From JABWAM01 sp964653025 (GTDB lineage: Bacteria; Verrucomicrobiota; Verrucomicrobiia; JABWAM01), in NCBI GenBank assembly GCA_964653025.1, contig CAZZBZ010000007.1:4558-68557 (forward strand): DNA of 64,000 nt. The letters run 5' to 3'. The notes under the pieces were generated by a model. The model saw only the letters and a program-made list of their open reading frames with translations. It was not told the origin of the DNA and made no database searches. Positions 16,122 to 24,819 of this stretch are shown here, piece by piece. The first letter of the stretch is position 1. Every line of letters starts with the position of its first letter. Made by a program: the position numbers and the translations under genes.

Positions 16122-17168
16122 ATGAAAACTGTCCTCGTCACCGGCAGCAGCGGCCTCATCGGCTCGGAAACCGTCCGCTACTTCGACGCACTCGGCTGGC
16201 AGACCGTGGGGCTGGACAACAACATGCGAGCGCAGTTCTTCGGCCCCGACGGGGACACCGAGTGGAACCGCCAGCGCCTCGCCTCCGATTGTCCTCGTTT
16301 CCGCCATGTGCAGGCAGACATCCGGGACCGGGCACGCGTCCTCGAACTCGTCGCTGAACTGAAGCCGGACCTGATCGTCCACTGCGCCGCCCAGCCCTCG
16401 CACGACCTCGCCGCGAAGGTGCCCTTCGAGGATTTCGACGTGAACGCCGTTGGCACGCACAACCTCCTTGAGGCGACCCGACGGGGCGCGCCCGACGCCG
16501 TCTTCACGTTCATGAGCACGAACAAGGTCTACGGCGACCGCCCGAACCTGCTCCCGCTCAAGGAACTGCCCACGCGCTGGGACTACGCCGACCCGAAGTA
16601 CGCGAACGGCATCCCCGAAGATTTCTCCATCGACCAGAGCACGCACAGCCTTTTCGGCGCGAGCAAGGTGGCGGCCGACGTGATGGCGCAGGAATACGGG
16701 CGCTACTTCGGCATGAAGGTGGGCGTGTTTCGCGGGGGTTGCCTCACCGGGCCCGCCCACTCGGGCGCGAAGCTGCACGGCTTCCTCGCGTGGCTCTTCA
16801 AGACCGCGCTCTCCGGCGGCCGCTACCAGATCATCGGCTACAAGGGCAAGCAGGTGCGCGACCAGATCCACAGCCACGACGTGGCCGCCGCCTTCCATGC
16901 CTTCTACGAGACCCCCCGTCCCGGCGAGGTCTACAACCTCGGCGGCGGCAAGGAGAACAGCGCCTCCATCCTCGAGTGCCTCGCGCGGATCGAGGCCCTC
17001 ACGGGCCGCAAGGTCGAGACCGAGTACACGGACGTGAACCGCGTCGGCGACCATATCTGCTACTACTCCGACCTCTCGCGGATGCAAAACCACTTCCCCA
17101 AGTGGCGCCTCACGCGCAACCTCGATGCGATCTTCGAGGAGTTCCACCGCGCCGCGGTCGGAAAGTAG
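16122..17168 (+). CDS. NAD-dependent sugar epimerase (CDP-paratose 2-epimerase-like)
   Basis: A 348-aa extended short-chain dehydrogenase. Rossmann motif TGSSGLIG (8-15), then FMSTNKVYG and, where the family normally has YxxxK, HSLFGASK. The stretches FRGGCLTGP, YKGKQVRDQIHSHDV and VYNLGGGKENSAS are characteristic of proteins annotated as CDP-paratose/tyvelose 2-epimerase homologues. The catalytic tyrosine position is phenylalanine, which needs explaining if it acts as a standard epimerase. Probably makes a nucleotide-sugar for surface glycans. It is followed after 22 bp by purC. Confidence 0.8.
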   Translation: MKTVLVTGSSGLIGSETVRYFDALGWQTVGLDNNMRAQFFGPDGDTEWNRQRLASDCPRFRHVQADIRDRARVLELVAELKPDLIVHCAAQPSHDLAAKVPFEDFDVNAVGTHNLLEATRRGAPDAVFTFMSTNKVYGDRPNLLPLKELPTRWDYADPKYANGIPEDFSIDQSTHSLFGASKVAADVMAQEYGRYFGMKVGVFRGGCLTGPAHSGAKLHGFLAWLFKTALSGGRYQIIGYKGKQVRDQIHSHDVAAAFHAFYETPRPGEVYNLGGGKENSASILECLARIEALTGRKVETEYTDVNRVGDHICYYSDLSRMQNHFPKWRLTRNLDAIFEEFHRAAVGK

Positions 17169-17190
17169 GCTTATGGAGATTCCGCTATCC

Positions 17191-18075
17191 ATGCACACCT
17201 CCCCCCTCCTCCGTTTCGACGCCCCCGAACTGAATAAACTCCGCTCCGGCAAGGTCCGCGAGGTCTTCGATCTCGGAGACCGCATCCTGTTCGTCGTCAG
17301 TGACCGCATCTCGGCATTCGATGTGATCATGGCCGATGGCGTCCCCGACAAGGGCCGCGTCCTCAACCAGATCTCCCTCTTCTGGTTCGACCACCTCAAG
17401 AAGGTCGCCCCCCACCACTTCCTCACCGCCGACCTCGGCGAGATCGGACGCCGCCATCCCGAACTCAACGGGCGCTCGATGATCGTCAAGAAGACGAAGC
17501 CCCTCCCCATTGAGTGCGTTGTCCGCGGCTACCTCGCCGGTTCGGGCTGGAAGGAATACCAGAAGACCCGTTCGGTTTGCGGCGTTCCGCTCCCCGCCGG
17601 GCTCCAGGAATCCTCGGAACTCCCGACGCCGATCTTCACCCCCTCCACGAAGGCCGAGGTTGGCCACGACGAAAACATCTCCTTCGAGCAGGCCGCGAAG
17701 GTTATTGGCGATGCGAAAGCCACGAAGATTCGCGACCTCAGCCTCGCGGTCTACTCCGCCGCGCGCGATTATGCCCGCACCCGCGGGATCATGATTGCCG
17801 ACACCAAGTTCGAGTTCGGCGAACTCCCAGACGGGACGATCATCCTCATCGACGAGGTCCTCACCCCCGACTCCTCGCGCTTCTGGCCCGCCGACCAATA
17901 CGCCCCGGGTCGCGGTCAGCCCAGCTTCGACAAGCAGTTCCTCCGCGACTATCTCGAGTCGTTGACATGGAACAAGCAGCCGCCCCCGCCCCCCCTCCCC
18001 GCCGAGGTCATCCTCAAGACACGCGAGAAGTACCTCGATGTCTACCGCCGCCTCGTCGGCAAGGACCTGGCATGA
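17191..18075 (+). CDS. purC: SAICAR synthase
   Basis: About 294 aa, the long form of phosphoribosylaminoimidazole-succinocarboxamide synthase. RSGKVREVFDLGDRILFVVSDRISAFD is the N-terminal ATP-binding signature, split by KKTKPLPIECVVRGYLAGSG and IDEVLTPDSSRFWP farther on. It condenses CAIR with aspartate in purine synthesis. ATG at 17191 is favoured (family homology begins within ten residues); 17173 is possible. The stop overlaps the PfkB kinase start by ATGA. Confidence 0.94.
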   Translation: MHTSPLLRFDAPELNKLRSGKVREVFDLGDRILFVVSDRISAFDVIMADGVPDKGRVLNQISLFWFDHLKKVAPHHFLTADLGEIGRRHPELNGRSMIVKKTKPLPIECVVRGYLAGSGWKEYQKTRSVCGVPLPAGLQESSELPTPIFTPSTKAEVGHDENISFEQAAKVIGDAKATKIRDLSLAVYSAARDYARTRGIMIADTKFEFGELPDGTIILIDEVLTPDSSRFWPADQYAPGRGQPSFDKQFLRDYLESLTWNKQPPPPPLPAEVILKTREKYLDVYRRLVGKDLA

Positions 18076-19217
18076 GCGACTCCCACAAGACCGCCTTCTC
18101 CTCCATCGCGCGCCTCGAGAACGCCGAGCACACGCTCGCCTCCCAACGCGGGATCGTCGGCCTTGATGGTTTCGTGGACCAGATCCTGCGCGTCGTGGAC
18201 AAGCGCTCCTCGGACGGCACCACCACCTTCGTCCCCACGATCACGGAGTGGGGAAAGCGGGTCCAGGCCGCCGGCGGCAAGAGCACCAAGTTCGAGATGT
18301 CGGTCAGCCAGGTGAAACTCGGCGGCAACGGCCCGATCATGGCCTGCGCCCTCGCCTCGCTCGGCCTCCCGCTCACCTGCGTCGGCAACCTCGGCTGGCC
18401 CCAGCCCCACGCCATCTTCCAGCCGATGGCCAACTCCTGCAAACTCGTCACCCTCGCCGACGCGGGTTATACCGACGCCGTCGAGTTCGAGGATGGCAAG
18501 ATCATGCTCTCCCGCCAACAGGCCTGCGCCGACGTCCACTGGGACGCGCTCCAGAAGGCCTTCGGGGGCGTCGACGGGGTGAGGAAGCTCTTCGACGAGG
18601 CCACCTTCGTCGCCATCACCAACTGGGCCGCTCTCCCCCACATGTCCGACATCTGGGCGCGGCTCCAGTCCGAGGTCTGCCCCCGCCTCGCCCGCCTCCC
18701 CGCCGGGCCGCGGCGTCTCTTCATCGACCTCGCCGACCCGCAGTTCTGCGCAGTGGCCGACCTCCGTCACGCCCTCGACCTCGTCGGCGCATTCGCGAAG
18801 TGGTTTGACGTCACCCTCGGCATCAACCAAAAGGAGGCGGGCGAACTCCTCCATGCGCTCGGGCTGAAGGCCGAAGGCGACGACCGTGCATGGTGCCGCG
18901 ACGCCGCCCGCACGATCCGCGAGAATCTCGGCGTCGCGCGCGTGGTCGTTCACGCCGTCGCTTTTGCGACCGTCGCCTCCTCCACCGAGGCCCCGGTTGT
19001 CGAAGGGCCCTTCGTGGCGAGGCCGCTCATCTCCACGGGCGCGGGAGACCACTTCAACGCGGGGTTCAGCCTCGCCGCGATCCTCGGAGGAACCCCCGAA
19101 GACTGCCTCCAGTGCGGCGTGGCGACCTCCGGCTTCTACGTCCGCACCGCGAAGTCTCCCAGCCTGGGCGACCTCCGCGGCTTCCTCCGCCGCATTGCGG
19201 AGGGAAAACCGGACTGA
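18072..19217 (+). CDS. PfkB-family carbohydrate/nucleoside kinase
   Basis: A 381-aa ribokinase-fold protein. GIVGLDGFVDQIL at the N-terminus, the substrate-side glycine pair LGGNGPIMACALASLG near 80, and the PfkB signature STGAGDHFNAGFSLAAIL near 320 with the catalytic aspartate. Translationally coupled to purC by a 4-bp overlap, so a link to purine or ribose metabolism is plausible, but the substrate is not revealed by sequence. Longer than typical ribokinases (about 300-310 aa) through inserts in the middle. Confidence 0.82.
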   Translation: MSDSHKTAFSSIARLENAEHTLASQRGIVGLDGFVDQILRVVDKRSSDGTTTFVPTITEWGKRVQAAGGKSTKFEMSVSQVKLGGNGPIMACALASLGLPLTCVGNLGWPQPHAIFQPMANSCKLVTLADAGYTDAVEFEDGKIMLSRQQACADVHWDALQKAFGGVDGVRKLFDEATFVAITNWAALPHMSDIWARLQSEVCPRLARLPAGPRRLFIDLADPQFCAVADLRHALDLVGAFAKWFDVTLGINQKEAGELLHALGLKAEGDDRAWCRDAARTIRENLGVARVVVHAVAFATVASSTEAPVVEGPFVARPLISTGAGDHFNAGFSLAAILGGTPEDCLQCGVATSGFYVRTAKSPSLGDLRGFLRRIAEGKPD

Positions 19218-19240
19218 ACTGGGTGGCGTTAGGCTGAGGT

Positions 19241-19408
19241 GTTCCTCTGTGGACGCGGTTACCGACCGCAGCCACAGTCTGACCACGACCACAGCAGAGG
19301 GCGTGTCGCTGCCAGGACGCTTTCTCTGTCTTCTGTAGACGGGGTCGATGACCCCGTTCTGGGCCGCGGTACCAACCGCGGCTGCAGCCCGACCACGGCT
19401 ACAGCAGA
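19241..19408. repeat. CTGTNG double-hairpin repeats (two units)
   Basis: Unit 1 (19245-19300) has outer CCTCTG/CAGAGG, then CTGTGG/CCACAG and inner GCGGT/ACCGC. Unit 2 (19330-19403) has outer CTGTAG/CTACAG, then ACGGGGTC/GACCCCGT (3-nt loop) and CCGCGGT/ACCGCGG (4-nt loop). Both are followed by CAGAGGGCGTG. A third, more degraded unit is at 32234-32290. They lie between convergent PfkB and phosphatase genes. Non-coding, strongly structured; they could stop transcription from both sides or be small mobile repeats. Confidence 0.65.
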
Positions 19409-19434
19409 GGGCGTGCGGAACCCACGCGAACGTC

Positions 19435-21072
19435 TCACCCCGTCACGCGGAGCAGGAGCAGGGTGCGGTCGTCGCCCTGCGGGGTCGTGCCGATGAAGGT
19501 GCCCACCTGCTTATCAATCTCGCGCACCATCTCCCGCGCAGGCAATGCGGCGGTCTCGCGCACAATGCCGGCGAGCCGCTCACACCCAAACTCTTCCCCC
19601 GCGGCATTCTCCGCCTCGGTGATCCCGTCCGTATAGAAAAGTGCCATATCCCCCTTCTCGAGCACCACCTCCTCCTCCACGAGTGAGCCCTCAAACTCGT
19701 GCCCCTCGGCGAGGCCGATGGCCATTCCCTTCGGGGCGTGACGCTCGGGCTTCGCGACCCCCGAACGCCAGACCAGCAGCGGTTCGTGGCCCGCGCGACA
19801 GAAGCGAAAAACCCGCGTCTTCGCGTTGAAAACCCCGTAGATCATCGAGATAAAAAGGTCGTCCTGCATGTCCGGCCGCATGATCGCATTCACACGATGA
19901 AGCACCTTGCGCGGCGAGGGATTCGCCACCGCCACGTGCCGCAACGCCGTGCGGCACATGGCCATCAGCAGCGCCGCCCCCACCCCCTTTCCCGAAACGT
20001 CCGCGATCGCAAAACCCCAGTTGTCGCCATCCACCGCTACCACGTCGTAGTAGTCGCCCCCCACCTTGCGCGCAGGGACGCTCAGGGCCCCGATGTCCGC
20101 GTTGAGCACACTCGGGAACTCCGACGGCAAGAGCACTCGCTGGATGTCGCGCGCCATTTCGAAGTCCCGTTCAAACTGTTCCCGTTCCGCCCGCTCGGCG
20201 CGCTTGCGCTCCGTGATATCGAGGATCACTCCCACGATTCCCACCGTCTTTCCCAGGACATCCCGGTAGATCGCCTTGCTAAAAACCACATCGCGCTCCT
20301 TCCCTTCCTTCCCGGCCACCCGCGACTCGTAGGTCTGCTCCCCGCCGCTCTGGAAGAGCGCATGGTCCATCCCCTGGTAGATCTCGGCCAAATGACGGGG
20401 CGCGATGTCAAATATGGTCTTCCCCACAATTTTCTCGGAGGAGAGTCCCATGAACTCCTCAAACGCACGGTTGCAGCCGAGATAGACGCCCTCGACATTT
20501 TTGTAGAAAACCGGGGAGGGAATCGTGTTCAGGATCGTCTCGATGAAGTTGAGTTGCTCCTTCACCTGCATCTCCATCTCCTTCCGCTCCGTGGTGTCGC
20601 GGATGAAGAAGCAGAGTCGCGCCGCAACCCCCTCGCCCAGGCGATTCGCCACCACCTCCGCGGGAAACATCGAACCGTCCTTGCGAACGCAAAAGGCCTC
20701 CACCAGCGTGAAGCGATGCTCCTCCAGGTTCCCCTGGATCGTGCGGAGCAGCCCTTCATCGGCCCCCGAGATCACCTGCAGGATCGAGAGCCCCAAAATC
20801 TCCCCCTTCGCGTAATGCAAAAAATCCAAGGCGCGCGGATTCGCCTCCGTGATCTCCCCTGCGAGGTCGGTAAGGAGAGCCCCGTCGTACAGGTTCTCAA
20901 GAAGCGACCCCATCACACGGGCGCCGGAAGGGCCGATCGCGAGCGGCTTCGACGGGCTTCCCACCATGCGCTTTACCACGGGAACGGCCATCGGGCGCAA
21001 GGTCGATGCGGCCGTGGTCTTCTTGCCCACTTTTTCCAAGATCCGCGCAATCATTCCAGCACCTGGCGTCAT
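19435..21072 (-). CDS. PAS-PAS-PP2C (SpoIIE/RsbU-type) serine phosphatase
   Basis: About 545 aa. Two PAS domains (LLENLYDGALLTDLAGEITE and, after ERKEMEMQVKEQ, FIETILNTIPSPVFYKN) each end in a PAC motif (FIRDTTERKE; VILDITERKR). A coiled linker (FERDFEMARDIQRVLLP) leads to the SpoIIE phosphatase domain with metal aspartates in VGGDYYDVV, IADVSGKGV and GDMALFYTDGITEA. This is the partner-switching layout in which sensed ligands control dephosphorylation of an anti-sigma antagonist. No STAS or anti-sigma gene is adjacent. ATG 21054 is an alternative start. Confidence 0.9.
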   Translation of the reverse strand: MTPGAGMIARILEKVGKKTTAASTLRPMAVPVVKRMVGSPSKPLAIGPSGARVMGSLLENLYDGALLTDLAGEITEANPRALDFLHYAKGEILGLSILQVISGADEGLLRTIQGNLEEHRFTLVEAFCVRKDGSMFPAEVVANRLGEGVAARLCFFIRDTTERKEMEMQVKEQLNFIETILNTIPSPVFYKNVEGVYLGCNRAFEEFMGLSSEKIVGKTIFDIAPRHLAEIYQGMDHALFQSGGEQTYESRVAGKEGKERDVVFSKAIYRDVLGKTVGIVGVILDITERKRAERAEREQFERDFEMARDIQRVLLPSEFPSVLNADIGALSVPARKVGGDYYDVVAVDGDNWGFAIADVSGKGVGAALLMAMCRTALRHVAVANPSPRKVLHRVNAIMRPDMQDDLFISMIYGVFNAKTRVFRFCRAGHEPLLVWRSGVAKPERHAPKGMAIGLAEGHEFEGSLVEEEVVLEKGDMALFYTDGITEAENAAGEEFGCERLAGIVRETAALPAREMVREIDKQVGTFIGTTPQGDDRTLLLLRVTG

Positions 21073-21157
21073 GCCCCCACCAAAGCACCGCACCGGGGCG
21101 AAATCAAGCGCACCGGGGATTGACGCTGCATCCCCCCGGCCTCTACGATTTCCATCC

Positions 21158-22390
21158 GTGACCTCTCGTCCGCTTGTTCGATCCGCCCTCGAACACCGCC
21201 AGCCTCCGCGCGTTCCCATCGACTTCGGTGCCCACCGATCCAGTGGGATCATGGCCATCGCCTACGCGAAGCTTCGCCGTTACCTGGGTCTCCCCTCGCA
21301 CCCGCCGCGCGTCTACGACGTCATCCAGCAACTCGCGATCGTCGAGGAGGATGTCCTCGATCGCTTCGGCGTGGACACGATCGAACTGGGACGCGGTTTC
21401 TGCGCGGAGGACAAGTGGTGGAAGGAATGGCGCCTGCCGGATGGCACCGACTGCCTCGTTCCCTCGTGGACCGACCTGCGAAAGAAAGGCGACGATTGGT
21501 TCATCCACGCCCCCTCGGGACGGCCCACCGGCGTGCAGAAGAACGGCTCCCTATACTTCGAGCAGGTCTGGCACCCGTTCGTGGATGGTATCCCGAACGA
21601 TCTCTCCAACCTCCGTGAAATCATGCAAGAGTGCATGTGGGCGCACCCCTCGCCCCCCGGCCCCTCTGCACCGGACCCCGCCATGCTGAAAAGAGGGGCG
21701 CAGGAGTTTCGCGTCCATACCGACCGTGCAATCGTGGCGCTCTTCGGGGGAAACCTTCTCGAGTGGATGCAGTTTTTCTGCCGCAACGACCAGTGCTTCG
21801 TCTTCCTCGGCTCCGAGCCCGAGGCCTCCCACCGCCTTCTCGATGCCCTCGTCGAGATCCACCTTTCCAACCTCGATTGCTTTCTCGGGGCGGTTGGAAA
21901 GCACGTGGACATCATCGGCTTCGGCGACGACCTCGGGATGCAAAAAGGGCCCCAGATTTCTCCGAAAATGTACCGCGAGTTTTTCAAGCCACGCCACGCG
22001 GCGATGTGGAAGCGCGCCAAACAACTCGCCCCCGTCAAGGTCATGCTCCACTGCTGCGGCGGAATCCGCCCCCTCCTCGACGACCTCATCGAGGCCGGGC
22101 TCGACGCCATCAACCCCGTCCAGACCACTTGCGAGGGAATGGACCCCGCAACACTGAAGCGCGATTTTGGCAAGCGCCTGTGCTTCTGGGGCGGCGGGTG
22201 CGACACACGGTCCGTCCTCCCACGCGGAACGCCCGAGGAGGTGCGCCACCATGTCCTGGAACAGCTGCAAATCATGACTCCCGGCGGCGGGTTTGTCTTC
22301 CAGCAGGTCCACAACATCATGGCCGACATTCCGCCCGCGAACGTCGTCGCCATGTTCGACGCCGTTGCGGAGTTCAACCGACGCGGCTGA
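21158..22390 (+). CDS. uroporphyrinogen decarboxylase (URO-D) family protein
   Basis: 410 aa from GTG at 21158. The URO-D fold is indicated by DIIGFGDDLGMQKGPQISP, MYREFFKPRHAAMWK, VMLHCCGGIRPLLDDLIEAGLDAINPVQ and the C-terminal GGGFVFQQVHNI. Cysteines in HCCGGI resemble the methyl-transfer subgroup (MtaA/CmuA-like) rather than HemE, whose substrate arginines are not evident. So it is probably a cobalamin-linked methyltransferase or a related lyase of unknown substrate. Followed after 23 bp by a membrane protein gene. A second distant homologue is at 25044-26288. Confidence 0.82.
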   Translation: MTSRPLVRSALEHRQPPRVPIDFGAHRSSGIMAIAYAKLRRYLGLPSHPPRVYDVIQQLAIVEEDVLDRFGVDTIELGRGFCAEDKWWKEWRLPDGTDCLVPSWTDLRKKGDDWFIHAPSGRPTGVQKNGSLYFEQVWHPFVDGIPNDLSNLREIMQECMWAHPSPPGPSAPDPAMLKRGAQEFRVHTDRAIVALFGGNLLEWMQFFCRNDQCFVFLGSEPEASHRLLDALVEIHLSNLDCFLGAVGKHVDIIGFGDDLGMQKGPQISPKMYREFFKPRHAAMWKRAKQLAPVKVMLHCCGGIRPLLDDLIEAGLDAINPVQTTCEGMDPATLKRDFGKRLCFWGGGCDTRSVLPRGTPEEVRHHVLEQLQIMTPGGGFVFQQVHNIMADIPPANVVAMFDAVAEFNRRG

Positions 22391-22413
22391 TTTTCAAAAG
22401 AAAGGATTTGCCC

Positions 22414-22827
22414 ATGACCCTCCTGCTCATGATCACCTGCATCCTCGCCTGGGGCCTCGCCCAGTTCCTGATGAAGCTCGCAAGCCAGGGCGGGCTCTCT
22501 CCCGCGACCTCCATTCTCTTCACCATCTTCGGCTACCTCGCCATGGTCCCCTTCGTCCTCCACAAGGCGGACTTCCACCTCACCCCGCGCTACCTCCTTC
22601 CGGTCCTCGTCGGTATCTGCTACGTGGTCGGTAACCTCACCTTCTACAAGCTCTGCGAAACGCAGGACGTCACCCTCCTCGCGCCAATCACCGCGCTCAA
22701 CATCGCCGTCCCCATCCTCCTCGGCTGGCTGGTGCTTCGCGAGCCCATGACCTTCCAGCGCGTCGCCGGCATCCTCCTCGCCGGCGTCGCCCTCTGGCTC
22801 CTCATGGCCCCCGAAAAAGCGCGGTAG
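22414..22827 (+). CDS. small DMT/EamA-type membrane protein
   Basis: 137 aa, four or five transmembrane helices (LLLMITCILAWGLAQFLMKL; ATSILFTIFGYLAMVPFVL; LLPVLVGICYVVGNLTFY; LLAPITALNIAVPILLGWLV; AGILLAGVALWLLM). LREPMTFQRVAGILL is the half-EamA signature. It is a half-size member, likely acting as a homodimer or heterodimer to export a small metabolite. AAAGGA at 22401-22406 supports the start. Probably cotranscribed with the URO-D gene upstream. Confidence 0.8.
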   Translation: MTLLLMITCILAWGLAQFLMKLASQGGLSPATSILFTIFGYLAMVPFVLHKADFHLTPRYLLPVLVGICYVVGNLTFYKLCETQDVTLLAPITALNIAVPILLGWLVLREPMTFQRVAGILLAGVALWLLMAPEKAR

Positions 22828-22945
22828 TCTTTGGAGCGGGCGCGTTCCTGATGAGGCTCCTTTGACGAGGGTCGAGGGAGACGTTACGCACGGCCCAGTT
22901 GCGACCCCCATCGAAGGACTTGCCTGCCTTTTCGATGCGGATCAT
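22802..22945 (-). pseudogene. truncated ABC transporter ATPase start (25 recognisable codons)
   Basis: On the minus strand an ATG at 22945 overlaps the SGNH gene stop as ATGA. The translation MIRIEKAGKSFDGGRNWAVR followed by NVSLD is the classical N-terminus of an ABC transporter nucleotide-binding protein. Similarity ends at about 22871; the frame then runs 22 unrelated codons to a TGA at 22802. No Walker A follows, because the eamA gene ends here. Either the rest was deleted or the contig joins two loci at this point. Confidence 0.65.
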
Positions 22946-24195
22946 GGCTTCGTGGGGACAAGGAAGGGGCGCAGCCACGGGGCCAGAGCCTGCGCCACGG
23001 CCTCCTGACCACGGCGATTATAGTGGCTGTCGCGCGGGAAGAAAATCTTACCCTCGGAACTCGCCGAGCGCAGGGCGGGCCTCAGGTCGAGGATGCGGCC
23101 CGAGGCCGCCAGATCGGGCAGCCACACGGGCACGAGGCGGAAAGGGCGGTCGAAGTCCATCAGCAGTCCCCGTAACGCGGGCAGGAGTTTCACATGCTCC
23201 GACCAACGCTCGGGGAACAGGTTCTCGGCCGCGGGAAGGAGCACCACGAGCAAACGCCCCCCGTCGGCGCGGACTTCCTCCTCCAGCCGCCTCAGAAGAA
23301 GGCGACTGATCTCGTCCGCCTCGCGAACGACGGGATCATCGCGACCCTGCGCGAAATACCGGTAGTTGCGGTAGGCCTCGTTGGACCATGGATCAACGAT
23401 GCCTGCTGCCACCTCCTTCGTTTCTCGATCGCGCTTTGCGCGCTGGCGGACCTCCCAGAGGAGTTGCTGGAGGGCGTTGTAGCACTGCAGGCGTTGGTAC
23501 CAGCGCATCCCATGGTCGAGGCTCGCGCCCCGAGCGGCCTCCTGTCTCGATGAGTTGGCGGGTGCGAAGCGCAGCCGCCCGTTCTCGAGGCGGAAGTGGG
23601 GGCGTCCCGTTCCCGACGCCAGCAGGTAGAACGCATTGCCGAGGAGATCGTTGTGGACGTAGACCGCGAGCACGACGAGGTCGGGGCGATATTTCCGTGC
23701 AAAGTGCTCGTAGCGCAGAAGTTCGTGGTAGGTGTCGTCGCCCCCCACGCCGAAGTTGAGGCATTCGACGCGCGGGGCGCCGGGCGCCCCGCCCAGGAGC
23801 GCCTCGGTCCGTCGAACGAAGCTCTGCGACTCATCCACCTGCTCTGCGAATGTGAAGGAATCGCCGAGGAACGCGAGACGGACCGTGCCGTCCGTTTTCG
23901 CAAGTGGGTGGTCGCGATCGCGAAACCCCTCGTGGTTGGTACGGATGACGGAGTCGAACTCGCCGAACATGTTCGTCGCGCGTCCGCGGTAATCGGGCAG
24001 TGGAAGGTGCCCGACACGCGGGTCGGGGACGATGAAGTCGGGGTAGCGCGGGTGCGGGGCAAAGAGGCGGGTGAGGGCTTCCGCAAGGGCCAGGGCGAGG
24101 AGCAGGCCCAGCGCGATCGCAGCGAGGCGTCCCGCCCACCGTGTCCCGAAGTGTGTCGGGGTGGCCACATCCGCGGTTGGCAACGGCTCCGTCAT
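22942..24195 (-). CDS. membrane-anchored SGNH/GDSL-like hydrolase
   Basis: 417 aa. One N-terminal transmembrane helix (LAAIALGLLLALALAEALT), then an SGNH-like domain: LAFLGDSFTFAEQV (nucleophile block), LNFGVGGDDTYH, VLAVYVHNDLLGN, and the C-terminal DSHYNRRGQEAVAQAL (Asp/His). This is the architecture of AlgX/AlgJ-like or related acyl-handling proteins facing the periplasm. Substrate unknown. At its 3' end a truncated ABC ATPase reading frame begins in a 4-bp overlap, suggesting the original neighbour was an ABC exporter gene. Confidence 0.78.
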   Translation of the reverse strand: MTEPLPTADVATPTHFGTRWAGRLAAIALGLLLALALAEALTRLFAPHPRYPDFIVPDPRVGHLPLPDYRGRATNMFGEFDSVIRTNHEGFRDRDHPLAKTDGTVRLAFLGDSFTFAEQVDESQSFVRRTEALLGGAPGAPRVECLNFGVGGDDTYHELLRYEHFARKYRPDLVVLAVYVHNDLLGNAFYLLASGTGRPHFRLENGRLRFAPANSSRQEAARGASLDHGMRWYQRLQCYNALQQLLWEVRQRAKRDRETKEVAAGIVDPWSNEAYRNYRYFAQGRDDPVVREADEISRLLLRRLEEEVRADGGRLLVVLLPAAENLFPERWSEHVKLLPALRGLLMDFDRPFRLVPVWLPDLAASGRILDLRPALRSASSEGKIFFPRDSHYNRRGQEAVAQALAPWLRPFLVPTKP

Positions 24196-24261
24196 GGGAC
24201 GCGCAGCCTAGGCGATGGGTGCCCGTGAGGCGAGACTTGGGGGGAGAAAAAAGTGGCTGAC

Positions 24262-24573
24262 TCAATGATGCCGAGGTGAAACCAGATTTGGCGTCTGCAC
24301 ACTGCAACGGCTGAGTTCTTTCAGTTTTCTGAAATTATTTGCAATGAGGGCTTCCTTTTTGGCTCGGGACCATTTTTTGAGCTGAACTTCGCGTTTGCGA
24401 GCGGACGAAAGATCCGGATGTTCTTCAGAGTAGACGAGGTGTGCGTTCCGATGCTTCTTGATCCAATCCGCTCCTTGGTTGTGATTGTGAGCGTCCAGAC
24501 GTCGCTCCAGATTTTCAGTGACCCCAATGTAGAGGTCGTCTGAAGAAGTCCGCAGGATATAGAGGAAGTGCAT
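24262..24573 (-). CDS. GIY-YIG nuclease-domain protein
   Basis: 103 aa. LYILRTSSDDLYIGVTENLERRLDAH is the GIY-YIG core in a stand-alone UPF0213/YhbQ-like form (GIY is LYI, YIG intact), with EVQLKKWSRAKKEALI as the C-terminal helix. Such small proteins are very common in environmental genomes and their role (DNA repair or selfish nuclease) is unresolved. Its base composition is clearly more AT-rich than its neighbours, which suggests transfer. Confidence 0.85.
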   Translation of the reverse strand: MHFLYILRTSSDDLYIGVTENLERRLDAHNHNQGADWIKKHRNAHLVYSEEHPDLSSARKREVQLKKWSRAKKEALIANNFRKLKELSRCSVQTPNLVSPRHH

Positions 24574-24628
24574 TTTTCAAGGATCCCTGAGGCCCTTCGA
24601 CTCTCCCGCTTCGCGGGATCGCTCAGGA

Positions 24629-24709
24629 CCACTCGACTCGGGACAGACCATAATGGCTCGGCCTGCATCAGGCCGAGTCACGAGCGAGGGTCTGTCCCGA
24701 GTCGAGTGG
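24629..24709. repeat. 21-bp inverted repeat abutting tRNA-Gln 3' end
   Basis: Arm 1 (24629-24649) CCACTCGACTCGGGACAGAC+C and arm 2 (24689-24709) are perfectly complementary over 21 bp. An inner hairpin CTCGGCCT/AGGCCGAG sits at 24657-24677. The last three bases of arm 2 are the encoded CCA of the adjacent tRNA-Gln (on the complementary strand). No T-run follows, so it is a poor intrinsic terminator; it looks like a palindromic repeat placed exactly at the tRNA end. Confidence 0.7.
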
Positions 24710-24780
24710 CTGCCTCGCATGGATTCGAACCATGACAAAGCGCTCCAGAGGCGCTTGTGCTACCGTTACACCACGAGGCA
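24707..24780 (-). tRNA. tRNA-Gln (anticodon CTG)
   Basis: The complementary strand folds as a standard tRNA: 7-bp acceptor TGCCTCG/CGAGGCA, D-arm GTGT...GCAC, anticodon stem AGCGC/GCGCT with loop CTCTGGA (anticodon CTG, codon CAG), T-arm CATGG-TTCGAAT-CCATG, discriminator G, and an encoded CCA. A promoter lies just upstream at 24791-24819. Confidence 0.95.
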
Positions 24781-24790
24781 GATGTTTTTC

Positions 24791-24819
24791 TTTATACCGT
24801 CCCTCGAGATTCAGGGCAA
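24791..24819 (-). promoter_or_regulatory. sigma70-like promoter for tRNA-Gln(CTG)
   Basis: On the minus strand TTGCCC (24819-24814) and TATAAA (24796-24791) are separated by exactly 17 bases, and the -10 box ends 10 bases before the tRNA 5' end. Confidence 0.65.
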
